DNA of 64,000 bases from Phycisphaeraceae bacterium (lineage in GTDB: Bacteria > Planctomycetota > Phycisphaerae > Phycisphaerales > UBA1924), in contig JAHBXH010000001.1 in assembly GCA_019636555.1 (NCBI GenBank), forward strand, positions 1,832,928-1,896,927, given 5' to 3'. A model generated the notes under the pieces. It was not told the DNA's origin. It saw only the letters and a program-made list of their open reading frames with translations, and ran no database searches. The stretch's first letter is position 1; the number at the start of each line of letters is the position of its first letter. Shown in pieces: positions 27,524 through 36,839 of the stretch. Position numbers and translations under genes: made by a program.

Positions 27524-29794
27524 CCTCGATCGGGAACCGGTTTCGGCGCTCGCGCCTGCAGCCTTCGAAGCGGGCTGGTTCCGAAGGCCGGATTCGGTAC
27601 GGGAAGCGAGCTCCACAAGTTCGGACATGATCCGGCGCTGCGTCTCGGTGAATTTCTGAATTCCATCTGATGCCGCCCCCATAATCTGGTTGTACTCGCG
27701 CCACGCGGGGGTCTTGCGGAAAATCAAACCGCCGAGATTGGTTTCGCCATCCGGGCCCGGGTAGGGCGACTTCACGCCGCCCAGATCCTGTCTCATTCCG
27801 ATGACGCCGTCGCGAAGCAGATCCGTGATGGGCCGGAAGGATTCGCGAGCCTTCTCCTTCATTCTGGCATCGTCGAGATAGGGAATCAAAAGGATGGCGC
27901 GCTGGAAGTTCTCGCGGAGTTGTTTGACCTGCGAAAACGCGCGGCGCAGAGCGAAGTCGGCGTTCGCCAACTCCTTTGCACGGGCCAGCATCTTGGGTGC
28001 TCCGTCGATCCGTTTCTCGATTCCCGGAACCGCGAGCATTCGGAGATTTCCGGCAACCCGCGCCGCGGCGGCATCGAGCGCATCATCGAGCGGCGCCGAA
28101 GTCCGCGAAGCGATTTCGACGGCTTTGTCCTTTTCGCGCGACATGGCGCGAGAATCGGTGAACTTGAACTGAAATTCTTTCTTGATCGACGAGATTCCGA
28201 GTGAAAAGACGACCGGGGCTGTTTCGGTCTGGAGCAGGGTCTGATCTGACGCAAGGAATTCGTCGAGCGCGCTTGCCGCGGCGGGCCCGGCCTTGGCGAG
28301 TGTCTGGCGCGCCGCGCGGACTCTTTCCCAGCACGCCTTCGGATCGGACGGGGGCGTGATGGACTCCATCCCGAGCCAGAGCGGGCGCCAATCGGGAGGT
28401 TCGAAGCCGAGAAAATCCGGGACAGCCGCGGCACGCGATTCTTCTTCGTGCGAACCGAAAAGGTCCGCGGAACGCACGAACGTCGCAGAAAAGATGTATT
28501 CGCCGACCCGTTCTTTGAAGAACGCGTACGAAGCTTTCTTGCTGGCATCGCCGAAATTGGTGAACAGCGAGGTCGCCGGTTCGTCGAGTCGGAAGACACC
28601 CGGTTCTTTGAGGGATTCCATGGAGCGAATGCGTATTCCGGTCGCCGGGTGGGTGTCGAACCAACCGGTGTGCTTGTTCTCGCACGCTCGTTTCAAATCG
28701 GCCCGATCGTCCGGCGACAGCCGGCGAGCGGTTGAAGCAACCAGTGCCGGGAAGTCTTCGGGGAGCGTTCTGTTCTTCCATTGGTCGGCGATTTTGGCGT
28801 CGGCCTGGCGCACCGCTTCGATCAGTCCGAGCAGTCGTGGCCAAGTCTCGATTGCGGCTTTGCTCCCGACAAACCTGGCCTCGTGTGCATCGGCATCGAA
28901 CTCCATGCGCCGGCCCATGATGCGGGAAACGCCGAAGCCAAGAAAGAACACAAACTTCAGAATCAGTCGTGCGATGCCGACGCAGATGAGCAGCACCACG
29001 CCGATGAATGCCAGCGACGCCGTGCCCGATTGTGTCAGGCCGTGGATGCTCGCATCAATCCCGCTTCGGTCGTACGCTGCCATTCCCATCCAGCGGCTCA
29101 TCCGCCCGAGAATGGATGTCGCACGCATCCCTGCGCCCTGAGAAAAGTGTCCGAATTCGTGCGCGAGAATACCCGCGAACGACGTGGCGCTGAGGCCCGC
29201 GACAAGTGGAAGTCCGACGTGCAGCGCGAGGCGACGCCGGCCGAACAGCCCGAAGCCGCCTCCGAGCAGTTGCGCCGCGGCATTCGCTTCGCAATTGATG
29301 AATATTCGTTCGGGAATCGGCGCGCCCATCGTCTGGCACACCATCTCGACGAAGGCGAACAAACGCGGCTCTTCACGGGGGAACACTTCGATCCGATCCT
29401 CGTTGTCATCCGTTCCAAAGAGGAAGATCAGCGGGCGGAGCAGGAATGCGATCAGGACAATTCCGGCGACGCCGGGCAGGATGTAGAGCAAAAACATGAA
29501 CGCCGCGCCGCGCCCGGTCGCTCGAGTGTGCAGCATTCCGGTGTCGTGGGTGAAATGCCAATAGACGGCCCAGCCGATCGCGCCGATCGCCGCGAAGTAC
29601 AGCAGGGGCATCAAGGTCATGAATACGGCTGAGGCGAACAGCGCCAGTTGGTAGCCCGAGGTTCTTGCGATCGGGGCCCACCGGCCGGTAAACGCAGGCG
29701 CGAACATCAGGGCAGAGCCTTCCACATGGCCCGCACCCGATTCGAGCCGAGTCGGAACTTGTGAACGCAGCGACGTTTCCTCACCCATGGTCAT
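27521..29794 (-). CDS. M48-family membrane metallopeptidase
   Basis: About 757 residues. Two N-terminal transmembrane segments (LALFASAVFMTLMPLLYF, LLYILPGVAGIVLIAFLL) are followed by a protease domain with the zinc motif HEFGH (FAGILAHEFGHFSQGAGMR) near residue 215. Further hydrophobic helices and a downstream EFDADAHEARFVGS glutamate complete the site. The C-terminal 350 residues are helical and specific to this protein. Members degrade membrane or misfolded proteins (HtpX-like). Start choice is uncertain among TTG 29806, ATG 29794 and ATG 29788. It is divergent from folD. Confidence 0.87.
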
Positions 29795-29829
29795 GTATCT
29801 TGCCAAACCGGAGGCGTGTTGTAAAGCAG

Positions 29830-29853
29830 CCGGACTCGAAGTCCGGTTATCAT
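29830..29853 (+). promoter_or_regulatory. folD promoter with palindromic operator
   Basis: A perfect palindrome, CCGGACT and AGTCCGG around CGA (29830-29846), ends one base before a TATCAT -10 box (29848-29853), which is six bases before the folD ATG. The palindrome would overlap the promoter spacer, as repressor sites do. The binding protein is unknown. Confidence 0.5.
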
Positions 29854-29859
29854 CCGATC

Positions 29860-30768
29860 ATGACCGCTCGCAAGGATGCAAAGCTCATCGACGGCAACGC
29901 ACTCTCGGCGGAGGTGCGAAGCGGGCTCTCGGCGCGAGTCGCGTCAATGCGGGATCGGGGCAGGATCGTTCGCCTTGATGCCGTGCTCGCCGATTCGGGA
30001 GATTCGGCTGCGCGTGTCTACGCGGAGAATCAGGCAAAGACCTGCGCGGCGCTGGGGATCGAATACAAACTCCACCTGCTGCCCGCGAGCGCCACCTACG
30101 ACGACATAGCGGGGCGCGTGCTGCTCCTGAACACCGAAGATTCCGTGCACGCGATCATGCTCCATCTTCCCTTGCCGGAGGGAATCGATCCGTATCGCGT
30201 TCAGCGATTGATCGCACCCGAAAAGGATGTTGAGGGAGTCAATCCAGCGAACATCGGAAACGTGGTGTACGGACGCTCAAGCCTCGCGCCCTGCACGGCT
30301 CTGGCGGTCATCAAAATGGTGGAGTCGGTGGTCGCCGACCCGCTCGTGCCCGCGGGATCGCAAGGGCCGCTGCTGCGGGGCAAGCGGGCGGTTGTTGTCG
30401 GCGCCAGCGATGTCGTCGGAAAGCCCATCGCTGTGCTTCTCATGAGGCAGGAGGCAACCGTGATCTCCTGCAATAAACACACGCACAACCTGCCCGAACT
30501 GACCCGCTCCGCCGACGTACTCATTGCTGCGGCGGGCGTGCCCGGCCTCATCCGGGCGGACATGGTCAAGCCTGAGGCCATTGTGATCGACGTTGGCGTC
30601 AATCGAGTCAAGAGCATCGACGGAAAGATGAAGACGGTGGGGGATGTGGACTTTGAGCCGGTCAAACACGTCGCGGGCTGGGTCAGTCCGGTTCCTGGCG
30701 GGGTTGGGCCCGTCACCGTTGCGATGCTGCTCCACAACGTGGTCATTTCGGCTGAAGTTTTTGCCTGA
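29860..30768 (+). CDS. folD: FolD-family methylenetetrahydrofolate dehydrogenase, altered active site
   Basis: 302 residues with the whole FolD layout: IDGNALSAEVRSGL, LPLPEGIDPYRVQRL, the NAD(P) loop VVVGASDVVGKPIAV, and SPVPGGVGPVTVAMLLHN. Three family active-site positions differ: the YxxxK lysine is Gln (VYAENQAK), the Gln of VQLPLP is His (MLHLPLP), and the Asp of KDVDG is Glu (KDVEGVNP). In the human enzyme the matching residues are K56, Q100 and D125, and K56 is required for the cyclohydrolase step. The protein may therefore be dehydrogenase-only, or have another role. The ATG at 29860 is fixed by TATCAT six bases upstream; a longer reading to 29761 is rejected. Confidence 0.88.
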   Translation: MTARKDAKLIDGNALSAEVRSGLSARVASMRDRGRIVRLDAVLADSGDSAARVYAENQAKTCAALGIEYKLHLLPASATYDDIAGRVLLLNTEDSVHAIMLHLPLPEGIDPYRVQRLIAPEKDVEGVNPANIGNVVYGRSSLAPCTALAVIKMVESVVADPLVPAGSQGPLLRGKRAVVVGASDVVGKPIAVLLMRQEATVISCNKHTHNLPELTRSADVLIAAAGVPGLIRADMVKPEAIVIDVGVNRVKSIDGKMKTVGDVDFEPVKHVAGWVSPVPGGVGPVTVAMLLHNVVISAEVFA

Positions 30769-30872
30769 CCGCGGCCCCTACCGGTCGATTGCTTTGTGCA
30801 GCCTTGGCCTCCGCGTGGAACTATGATTGAACCGGAGGGCAAGGCGGCCCGCTGGAAACCCCGAGGATTCCC

Positions 30873-31199
30873 ATGACGGCACTTGCATTCATCAACGACT
30901 TCCTGAGCCCTTGGCATCTTTTTTTCCTGGCCATCATCGGGCTGCTCGTGTTCGGCAAGCGCCTCCCCGAAGTCGGACGTGGGCTTGGCCGAAGCATCGT
31001 GGAATTCAAAAAGGGCCTCAAGGGCATCGACGACGATATCGAAGATCAGGCGTCGCGTCCAAAGAGCAGAGATCCGTATGTCGAGGGTGGCTATCGAGCC
31101 CCGATTGAATCCGGTCAGCAGACCGCTCGCCCCGCCGATCGTCCGCGTGCGGCCGAACATGCCGCTCCCCGCGAGCGCATGGCCGATGATCCGCAGTAA
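30873..31199 (+). CDS. tatA: Twin-arginine translocase subunit TatA/TatB type
   Basis: 108 residues. One N-terminal transmembrane helix (WHLFFLAIIGLLVFGKRLP) with the FGKRLPEVGRGLGRSIVEFK hinge and amphipathic helix is the TatA pattern. The tail is polar with many Pro, Arg and Asp residues. TatA oligomers form the export path for folded proteins carrying twin-arginine signals. GAGGA lies five bases before the ATG. A TATGAT box lies at 30822-30827. tatC is not in this window. Confidence 0.9.
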   Translation: MTALAFINDFLSPWHLFFLAIIGLLVFGKRLPEVGRGLGRSIVEFKKGLKGIDDDIEDQASRPKSRDPYVEGGYRAPIESGQQTARPADRPRAAEHAAPRERMADDPQ

Positions 31200-31268
31200 G
31201 TTTCGAGAGCCGGACCGACTCCTCACAAGATGAACGCGGTCTGTGAGATGGCTACGATCAGCTCGATC

Positions 31269-31343
31269 GCCGAGGTAGCTCAGCTGGTTTAGAGCGCTGG
31301 ATTCATAACCCGGAGGTCGGCGGTTCGAGTCCGCCCCTCGGCA
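31269..31343 (+). tRNA. tRNA with CAT anticodon (elongator Met, or Ile2)
   Basis: A 75-nt cloverleaf. The acceptor GCCGAGG/CCTCGGC is perfect, the D-stem is GCTC/GAGC, the anticodon loop is TTCATAA, the T-stem GGCGG/CCGCC encloses TTCGAGT, and A73 is followed by no CCA. The closing pair of the anticodon stem (31-39) reads A and C, a mismatch. Sequence alone does not decide elongator Met versus lysidine-modified Ile2. A TACGAT -10 box lies at 31253-31258. Confidence 0.93.
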
Positions 31344-31574
31344 TTTCAGAATTCGAAGACGCAGGATATTGGCTCGTTGGCGCCGGATCGCCGCAGCACG
31401 ATAATCCTTTGTGGCGTCAAGTTTCCCATCATTCCCAGATTTGCTTGTTTTGGGTGGCCGTGGGCGCCCGCCGTCCGCTAACCGTCCGGGACTTGTGGAC
31501 ATTCTTTCAGAGATAACCAGACACGGTCAAAGCCGTGGCCGTTCCGGTCGATGCTCCGCGATCGGGAGGCACAA

Positions 31575-31904
31575 ATGAGCGCAGGAAAGCAGGCCGAACC
31601 ACTTCGGAGCCGCTTTGCGGGTGACGCCGAAATGGTCGAATTGGTTGAGGAATTCGTTCAGGAACTGCCCAGACGAGCGGACGCGCTCCGGGGGCTGCTC
31701 AGGGCGTCGCAGTTCGACGAGCTTCGTCGCGCGGCTCATCAGCTGAAAGGGGCAGCCGGCGGCTATGGCTTCCCCACGATCAGCGATTCCGCCGCTGGTG
31801 TCGAGCGGACGCTGCATTCCGGCGTCGATACCGCACAGATTGCCGTACTGCAGCGCCAGGTCGATGAACTTATCGACCTCTGCGGGCGGGCCGTTGCGGC
31901 GTGA
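31575..31904 (+). CDS. Histidine phosphotransfer (HPt) domain protein
   Basis: A 109-residue single-domain protein. The phosphoacceptor motif AAHQLKGAAGGYGF is near residue 50, and the surrounding helices (MVELVEEFVQELPRRADALR) match HPt domains. GGGAGG sits five bases before the ATG, so an upstream in-frame ATG at 31551 is rejected. It would relay phosphate between a hybrid histidine kinase (not seen here) and a response regulator. The GGDEF response regulator 117 bases downstream is a likely partner. Confidence 0.9.
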   Translation: MSAGKQAEPLRSRFAGDAEMVELVEEFVQELPRRADALRGLLRASQFDELRRAAHQLKGAAGGYGFPTISDSAAGVERTLHSGVDTAQIAVLQRQVDELIDLCGRAVAA

Positions 31905-32020
31905 CTCTGGTTCCGGAATTTCCCTGAACGCGCCCCATTGAACAGTCGAAAAACCAAACGTGGTGACGGTGTCTCCCGACATCGCTCCCGCCATGTCAGA
32001 GCCACGCCCTCGGGGGACGG

Positions 32021-32989
32021 ATGACCACCGGTTCGGAAACTTCTGTTGCAGTTCGGCCGCGTGTACTCGTCATTGACGACTCGCCGGACGTGCACCGTCT
32101 CCTCAAGGCCCGCCTCAAGCAGGAGGAGATCGAAATCGTTTCCGCCGAGAGCGGCGAGTCCGGGCTCGAATCGCTCAAGGCCCAGCGGCCGGATCTGATT
32201 CTGCTGGATCTTGATATGCCGACCATGGATGGGTTCGAGGTGCTGCGAGCGATTAAGGACAACGCCGAAACGGTTCACATTCCGGTCATCGTGCTGTCCG
32301 GTCTCGACAACGCCGGGGACAAGGTGGCCGCGTTCGATCTCGGCGCTCATGACTACGTCATCAAGCCGTTTGAATTCACGGAACTTCGGGTTCGAATCCG
32401 TGCCGCGTTGAGGCTGAATTTTCTTCTCAAAATGCTGGCGCAGCGAGCGCAGATCGACGGATTGACCGGCCTCTGGAACCGCGCGTATTTCGATCGGCGC
32501 GTGCAGGACGAGGTCGCCCGCGTTCAGCGTCACGACGGAGCGCTCTCGATCGCGTTCTTCGACGCGGATCATTTCAAATCAATCAACGACACGTTCGGAC
32601 ACCCCGCGGGCGATGCCGTGCTCCAGGGGCTTGGACAGATCATCCAGCGTGATTCGCGCCAGTCCGACATCGCCTGCCGCTACGGAGGCGAGGAATTCGT
32701 ATTGATCATGCCGGCGACCGGTCCCGCCGATGCGCTCGCGTTCTGCGATCGGATGCGCCAGAACATCGAAGCGGTGGTCTGGCCCCGCCACCCCGAACGC
32801 CGGATCACGGTTTCGATCGGTGTGGCCGGCGCGTTGACGCCGATCGGTGTGGGTGCGGCGGCGTGGGTTGATGCCGCCGACAAGTGCCTTTACACCGCGA
32901 AAAAATCGGGGAGGAACCGCGTCATTCTGACCGATCTGGCGTCGGACACGGCAAAGTCGGCTCCCGAAAAACTTCGCAAGGCGGGTTGA
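32021..32989 (+). CDS. Response regulator with GGDEF diguanylate cyclase
   Basis: 322 residues. The receiver domain is at 14-128, with phosphoacceptor Asp in LILLDLDMPTMDGFEVL and conserved Lys in VIKPFEF. The GGDEF domain is at about 145-305, with active-site motif GGEEF and DGLTGLWNRAYFDRR. An inhibitory-site RxxD (RQSD) lies five residues before GGEEF, so product feedback is expected. It should make cyclic di-GMP when phosphorylated. GGGGGA lies close to the ATG. It resembles PleD/WspR-type output proteins. Confidence 0.93.
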   Translation: MTTGSETSVAVRPRVLVIDDSPDVHRLLKARLKQEEIEIVSAESGESGLESLKAQRPDLILLDLDMPTMDGFEVLRAIKDNAETVHIPVIVLSGLDNAGDKVAAFDLGAHDYVIKPFEFTELRVRIRAALRLNFLLKMLAQRAQIDGLTGLWNRAYFDRRVQDEVARVQRHDGALSIAFFDADHFKSINDTFGHPAGDAVLQGLGQIIQRDSRQSDIACRYGGEEFVLIMPATGPADALAFCDRMRQNIEAVVWPRHPERRITVSIGVAGALTPIGVGAAAWVDAADKCLYTAKKSGRNRVILTDLASDTAKSAPEKLRKAG

Positions 32990-32999
32990 GCTGCGTTCC

Positions 33000-33641
33000 T
33001 CAGTTCAGTGGGAACATCAGGCCCACAAATCCCATCACGCCATCGCTCGATGGATTGTTCGAATCGCCGTTGATTCGGGCGTTCGACACGTGATACCAGC
33101 GCACCCCCGCTTGGAGTCGAGGACCTCCCGGCGAGAGCTCGTAGGTGAATCCGCCGCCCGCCCGCGGCATGAAATCGAAGCTCGTGCCTCCTGTCGGCAC
33201 TTCGCCGCTCGCGCCAAGCAATCCAACACCTGCTTCGACAAAGAGCGACCAGGTTCGTTTGTTGACGAAGTGCCAGCGAAAAGCCAGCGTGCCGCTTCCG
33301 CCCCATTGGTCCTCGCCCGGCTGATTGAAGTACCAAAGGCCCGCCTCAAGCGAAAACTCGACGTCGTTGACCAGGAAGTAGTTCCACGCGACGTAGGCGT
33401 TCGAGTTGGTGGAATTTCCATTGTCGGTGGAGGCGTACGCGACACCTCCGCCGACCGTGATCAAAGAGTTTCCCGCGGTTCCAAACGGCATCGGACCCGC
33501 TTTGACCGGTTCGTCCTTCTCGAGCGCCCGTGCGGTGGCGTTCGTCATGTTGAAAGGAGTCGGTGCGATGTCGAGCGCGTAGTCTTGCGCGCGAGCGATA
33601 CCGGAGAACACGCACAAGGCAACGATGAACTGGATCCGCAT
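33000..33641 (-). CDS. PagL-like outer-membrane acyloxyacyl hydrolase
   Basis: 213 residues with a signal peptide (MRIQFIVALCVFSGIARAQ). Alternating beta strands suggest an 8-stranded barrel. The C-terminal RWYHVSNARINGD contains the His-x-Ser catalytic pair of lipid A 3-O-deacylases, in the form xHxSNA that many non-enteric homologues have. It should remodel lipid A or an equivalent lipid in the outer membrane, in keeping with the LPS genes elsewhere in the window. ATG 33641 begins the signal peptide; TACGCT lies eight bases upstream. Confidence 0.8.
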   Translation of the reverse strand: MRIQFIVALCVFSGIARAQDYALDIAPTPFNMTNATARALEKDEPVKAGPMPFGTAGNSLITVGGGVAYASTDNGNSTNSNAYVAWNYFLVNDVEFSLEAGLWYFNQPGEDQWGGSGTLAFRWHFVNKRTWSLFVEAGVGLLGASGEVPTGGTSFDFMPRAGGGFTYELSPGGPRLQAGVRWYHVSNARINGDSNNPSSDGVMGFVGLMFPLN

Positions 33642-33693
33642 GATGGGCAAGCGTACCAATGCCGGAGCCGCTCCGCCTTCCAAGAATGACAGA

Positions 33694-33930
33694 ATGAATG
33701 GCTCCGACGCATCCGATCAGTGCCGGGAGGAGATTCGACGACTTCAGGAATCGATCGCCTTCCTCGAACGCCGGTTGGACGAATACGCATCGGTCGCCGA
33801 CGACTTGTCGACTCGACTTTCGCAGACGCACAAGCGAGTCGCGGCCCTCGAGGCCGGCGCAACGCAGTTCAGTGCACGACTCGAGAAACTGAGCGAGAGC
33901 GATCAGTCCGGCGCCGGCCAGTCCGAGTGA
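33694..33930 (+). CDS. SlyX-like coiled-coil protein
   Basis: A 78-residue acidic protein forming one long coiled coil (EEIRRLQESIAFLERRLDEY and LSTRLSQTHKRVAALEAG), as in the SlyX family. The role of SlyX is unknown. The ATG at 33694 starts just before the coil; an in-frame ATG at 33625 would overlap the divergent PagL-like gene. Its 3' end overlaps the convergent aminopeptidase gene by 28 bases. Confidence 0.65.
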   Translation: MNGSDASDQCREEIRRLQESIAFLERRLDEYASVADDLSTRLSQTHKRVAALEAGATQFSARLEKLSESDQSGAGQSE

Positions 33931-35042
33931 GCAAACCGCCCGTTTCGGTGGAACACTTCTCGGTCGGCCGCGATCGTCCCGCCGCCACGCAGGTCGCAGA
34001 CCATGTCCCAGTGCAGCCCGCTCTCGTTGGAGCTGCCACTCTCCGGGTATCCCGCGCCGACCGCGGCATGGAAAGTGCCCCCGATTTTCTCGTCGAAGAG
34101 TGTGTTCTTGGTGAACTCTCGAATCGAATAATTCGTGCCGATCGCGATTTCGCCCATGACGCGGGCGCCGGCGTCCTGATCGAGCATTTTGATGAGATAG
34201 TCTTCGCCCTTCTTGGCGCTGGCGTTTATGACCCGCCCGCCTTTGAACTCCAGACGCACCCCCTCGACCTCTTTTCCGTGGTAAACCGCCGGAAACGTGT
34301 AATTCACGTGTCCGTCGACACCCTGAGGCCCAGCGAAAACCTCACCGTCCGGGAAATTCTCCTTCCCGTCGCAGTTGATCCATGTTGACTTGGAAACGTC
34401 CACGCGCAGGTCGGTCCCGTCGTGTTCGCCGGAAACCGGAGGTGCCTGAAAGTGGACTTGCTCTTTCCCACGCAAGTAATCGACAACGCGCTGCTGGCGC
34501 TCGCTGATCTTCTTCCACTCCGCTGCAGGATCGGGGAGATGGAGGAGCCCGGCTCGAAAGACAAAGTCTTCGTATTCCGACAGGCTCATTTCAGCATCCT
34601 GTGCGAATGCATTGGTGGGAAAAAGCGTGCCGACCCAGCGAAGCTCGCGCTTGCCGGCCCGCTCGAGAAAGCGCTTCATGAAAGGCTTGCGCGCCGCCTG
34701 CTTCATTGCCAGCCGTTCAGACGGGTAACGCGAAAGCGACTTTGTGTTGGATTCCGCCCAGAATGCGATTTCAACGTCGATTCTTTCCACCCGCTGCATA
34801 TCCAACGGACTCAGGAATCGGATCTGTTCGTCCGTCCCGTGCTCGAGCAGCAGTTCCGCGATTCGCTCGCTCTGAGGGACATAAAACGGATTGCCGCCGG
34901 CTCTCAAGACCGCCACAAAGACCGCCTCGATCCCCGGCCAGGCGATCGGATCACCCCGGATCGCGACAAGGTCGCCCTCTTTGACGCGCGTGGAATAGTT
35001 GACAAGAACATCAGCGAGCTTGTGCAGTCTCGGGTCGCTCAT
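33903..35042 (-). CDS. M29-family aminopeptidase
   Basis: A 379-residue metallo-aminopeptidase of the thermophilic aminopeptidase T type. The metal-binding C-terminal part is clear: GEIAIGTNYSIREFTKNTLF, GGTFHAAVGAGYPESG and NESGLHWDMVCDLR supply the conserved Glu, His and Asp ligands. The N-terminal part LADVLVNYSTRVKEGDLVAI matches the family start. It would remove N-terminal residues from peptides in the cytoplasm. TACGCT exactly six bases before the ATG at 35042 marks a leaderless start; an upstream GTG reading to 35066 is rejected. Confidence 0.93.
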   Translation of the reverse strand: MSDPRLHKLADVLVNYSTRVKEGDLVAIRGDPIAWPGIEAVFVAVLRAGGNPFYVPQSERIAELLLEHGTDEQIRFLSPLDMQRVERIDVEIAFWAESNTKSLSRYPSERLAMKQAARKPFMKRFLERAGKRELRWVGTLFPTNAFAQDAEMSLSEYEDFVFRAGLLHLPDPAAEWKKISERQQRVVDYLRGKEQVHFQAPPVSGEHDGTDLRVDVSKSTWINCDGKENFPDGEVFAGPQGVDGHVNYTFPAVYHGKEVEGVRLEFKGGRVINASAKKGEDYLIKMLDQDAGARVMGEIAIGTNYSIREFTKNTLFDEKIGGTFHAAVGAGYPESGSSNESGLHWDMVCDLRGGGTIAADREVFHRNGRFAHSDWPAPD

Positions 35043-35048
35043 GCAGCA

Positions 35049-35054
35049 AGCGTA
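35049..35054 (-). promoter_or_regulatory. -10 box, leaderless type (M29 aminopeptidase)
   Basis: TACGCT on the minus strand, six bases before the ATG at 35042. Confidence 0.5.
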
Positions 35055-35081
35055 CCGGCGAGACACGCTTCGGTGGCGAGC

Positions 35082-36770
35082 TTACTTCAGGAGAGAGCGG
35101 CCGGTCATTTCCGGCGGCTGTGGCAACCCCATGATCTCGAGCGCGGTCGGCATGATATCGGCGAGCCGACCTCGGGCGGCGCGCACGTCTGGTTTGAACC
35201 AGCCCGAGGCGTTCTGGTCTCCTCGAAGAGCCCGGCCCTTCAATCGCTCGTCTACCAAGATCAGGGGGACGTCGTACGTGGTATGCGCCGTGTGCGGCGC
35301 ATTCGTTTCCGGGTCGAACATCTGCTCGCTGTTGCCGTGATCGGCGGTCACGATGAGAGAGCCGCCATGCTTGAGCGTCGCTTCCACGATCTCGCCGACG
35401 CACCCGTCCACCGTCTCACATGCCTTGATCGCCGCGGACAAGCTGCCGGTGTGTCCGACCATGTCCGCATTGGCAAAGTTCACGACGATGAACCGTTCGC
35501 AGTTATCTGCCGCGAGCCGCCGAAGCACCGCGTCGCACACTTCGCGCGCGGACATATCGGGCTTCATGTCGTAGGTCTTGACCTTCGGGCTCGGCGGGTT
35601 TTCTCGCACTTCGCCGGGAAACGGCTCCTCGCGATAGTCATTGAAGAAGAACGTCACGTGCGGATACTTCTCGGTCTCGGCGCAGCGGAATTGTCCCATC
35701 GGGTCCGAGCCGCCCGCCTTGTTCGAAATCCACTCTCCCGCGATGTTTGACATGCGAGGCGGCTTTGGAAACGCAACGCCCGAAACATGAGGCGTGAGCG
35801 CCTGCCAGTAGTCCGTCATCGTGATGTAAAACAAATCGAGCTTCTTGCCTCGATCGAAGCCTGCCTTGCCGCTGTCGGGGGATGGCTTGACGGCACTCCA
35901 TTTTTCTTCCGGGAACACGAACGCCGCCGAAAGTTCGCGCGGGCGGTCGCCGCGATAGTTGTAGAAGATCACCGCGTCGCTGTCTTTGATGCGTGAGGCG
36001 TTGACCTGCGCCGGATCTCCGATCGCGGTGGGGGTCACGAATTCGTCGCCCTTGAGCGTTTCGCCCGACGGGTTGTCGTAGTAGCGCTGAATCGCCGAAA
36101 TCGCATCGGGCGCGGTCGCAAGAGTGCCGCGTCCGGTGAGGCAATCGAACGCGAGCTTGACACGCTCCCAGCGATGGTCGCGGTCCATCGCGTAGTACCG
36201 GCCCATCACGCTCGCGATCCGGCCGACTCCGATTTCGCGGCACTTGTTTTCCACGCTCCGGGCAAATTCCAATCCGGTAAACGGGCCGGTATCTCTGCCG
36301 TCGGTGAAGAGATGCACAAAGACCCGTGAGCCCGAGACTCCGATCTTCTTGCAAGCCTTCAGTATTGCGAAGAGGTGCTCCAGCAGACCGTGGACACCCG
36401 CATCGGAGTTGATGCCGAGCAGGTGCAGCGACGATCCTCGCGATTCGGCGTGCTCGATCGCGGCCTTGATCGCCGGATTGACGTGCAGGCCGGACTCGCA
36501 GGCGCGCGTCATCACGAGTGATTCCTGCGGCACGATTCGCCCGGCGCCGATGTTCTGGTGGCCGACTTCGCTGTTCCCCATCGTGCCCGGCGGCAGGCCG
36601 ACGTCTTCGCCGCTGGTCTTGATGAGCGTCCACGGATATTCGCGCATCAGGCGATCGGCAACGGGAGTCTTCGCGAGCTGGACGGCGTTGAACGAATCGT
36701 GTTCAGGGTGAGGATTCATTCCCCAGCCGTCACGGATGATGAGAACAAGGGGAGAGTACTTCGGCGCCAT
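35082..36770 (-). CDS. gpmI: 2,3-bisphosphoglycerate-independent phosphoglycerate mutase
   Basis: A 562-residue glycolytic enzyme converting 3- to 2-phosphoglycerate. The first metal site DGWG, the catalytic serine in TMGNSEVGHQNIGAGR, the RFIVVNFANADMVGHTG-type aspartate/histidine motif, and the TADHGNSEQM histidine are all present. TACCCT five bases before the ATG at 36770 suggests a leaderless transcript. A longer reading to 36815 has no support. No other glycolytic gene is adjacent. Confidence 0.97.
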   Translation of the reverse strand: MAPKYSPLVLIIRDGWGMNPHPEHDSFNAVQLAKTPVADRLMREYPWTLIKTSGEDVGLPPGTMGNSEVGHQNIGAGRIVPQESLVMTRACESGLHVNPAIKAAIEHAESRGSSLHLLGINSDAGVHGLLEHLFAILKACKKIGVSGSRVFVHLFTDGRDTGPFTGLEFARSVENKCREIGVGRIASVMGRYYAMDRDHRWERVKLAFDCLTGRGTLATAPDAISAIQRYYDNPSGETLKGDEFVTPTAIGDPAQVNASRIKDSDAVIFYNYRGDRPRELSAAFVFPEEKWSAVKPSPDSGKAGFDRGKKLDLFYITMTDYWQALTPHVSGVAFPKPPRMSNIAGEWISNKAGGSDPMGQFRCAETEKYPHVTFFFNDYREEPFPGEVRENPPSPKVKTYDMKPDMSAREVCDAVLRRLAADNCERFIVVNFANADMVGHTGSLSAAIKACETVDGCVGEIVEATLKHGGSLIVTADHGNSEQMFDPETNAPHTAHTTYDVPLILVDERLKGRALRGDQNASGWFKPDVRAARGRLADIMPTALEIMGLPQPPEMTGRSLLK

Positions 36771-36839
36771 GAGCGAGGGTACGGAGGCTGCAGAGACCGG
36801 TTCTTCGTGGCGCACCGCGCCCTTGCAATCAGCAAACGG

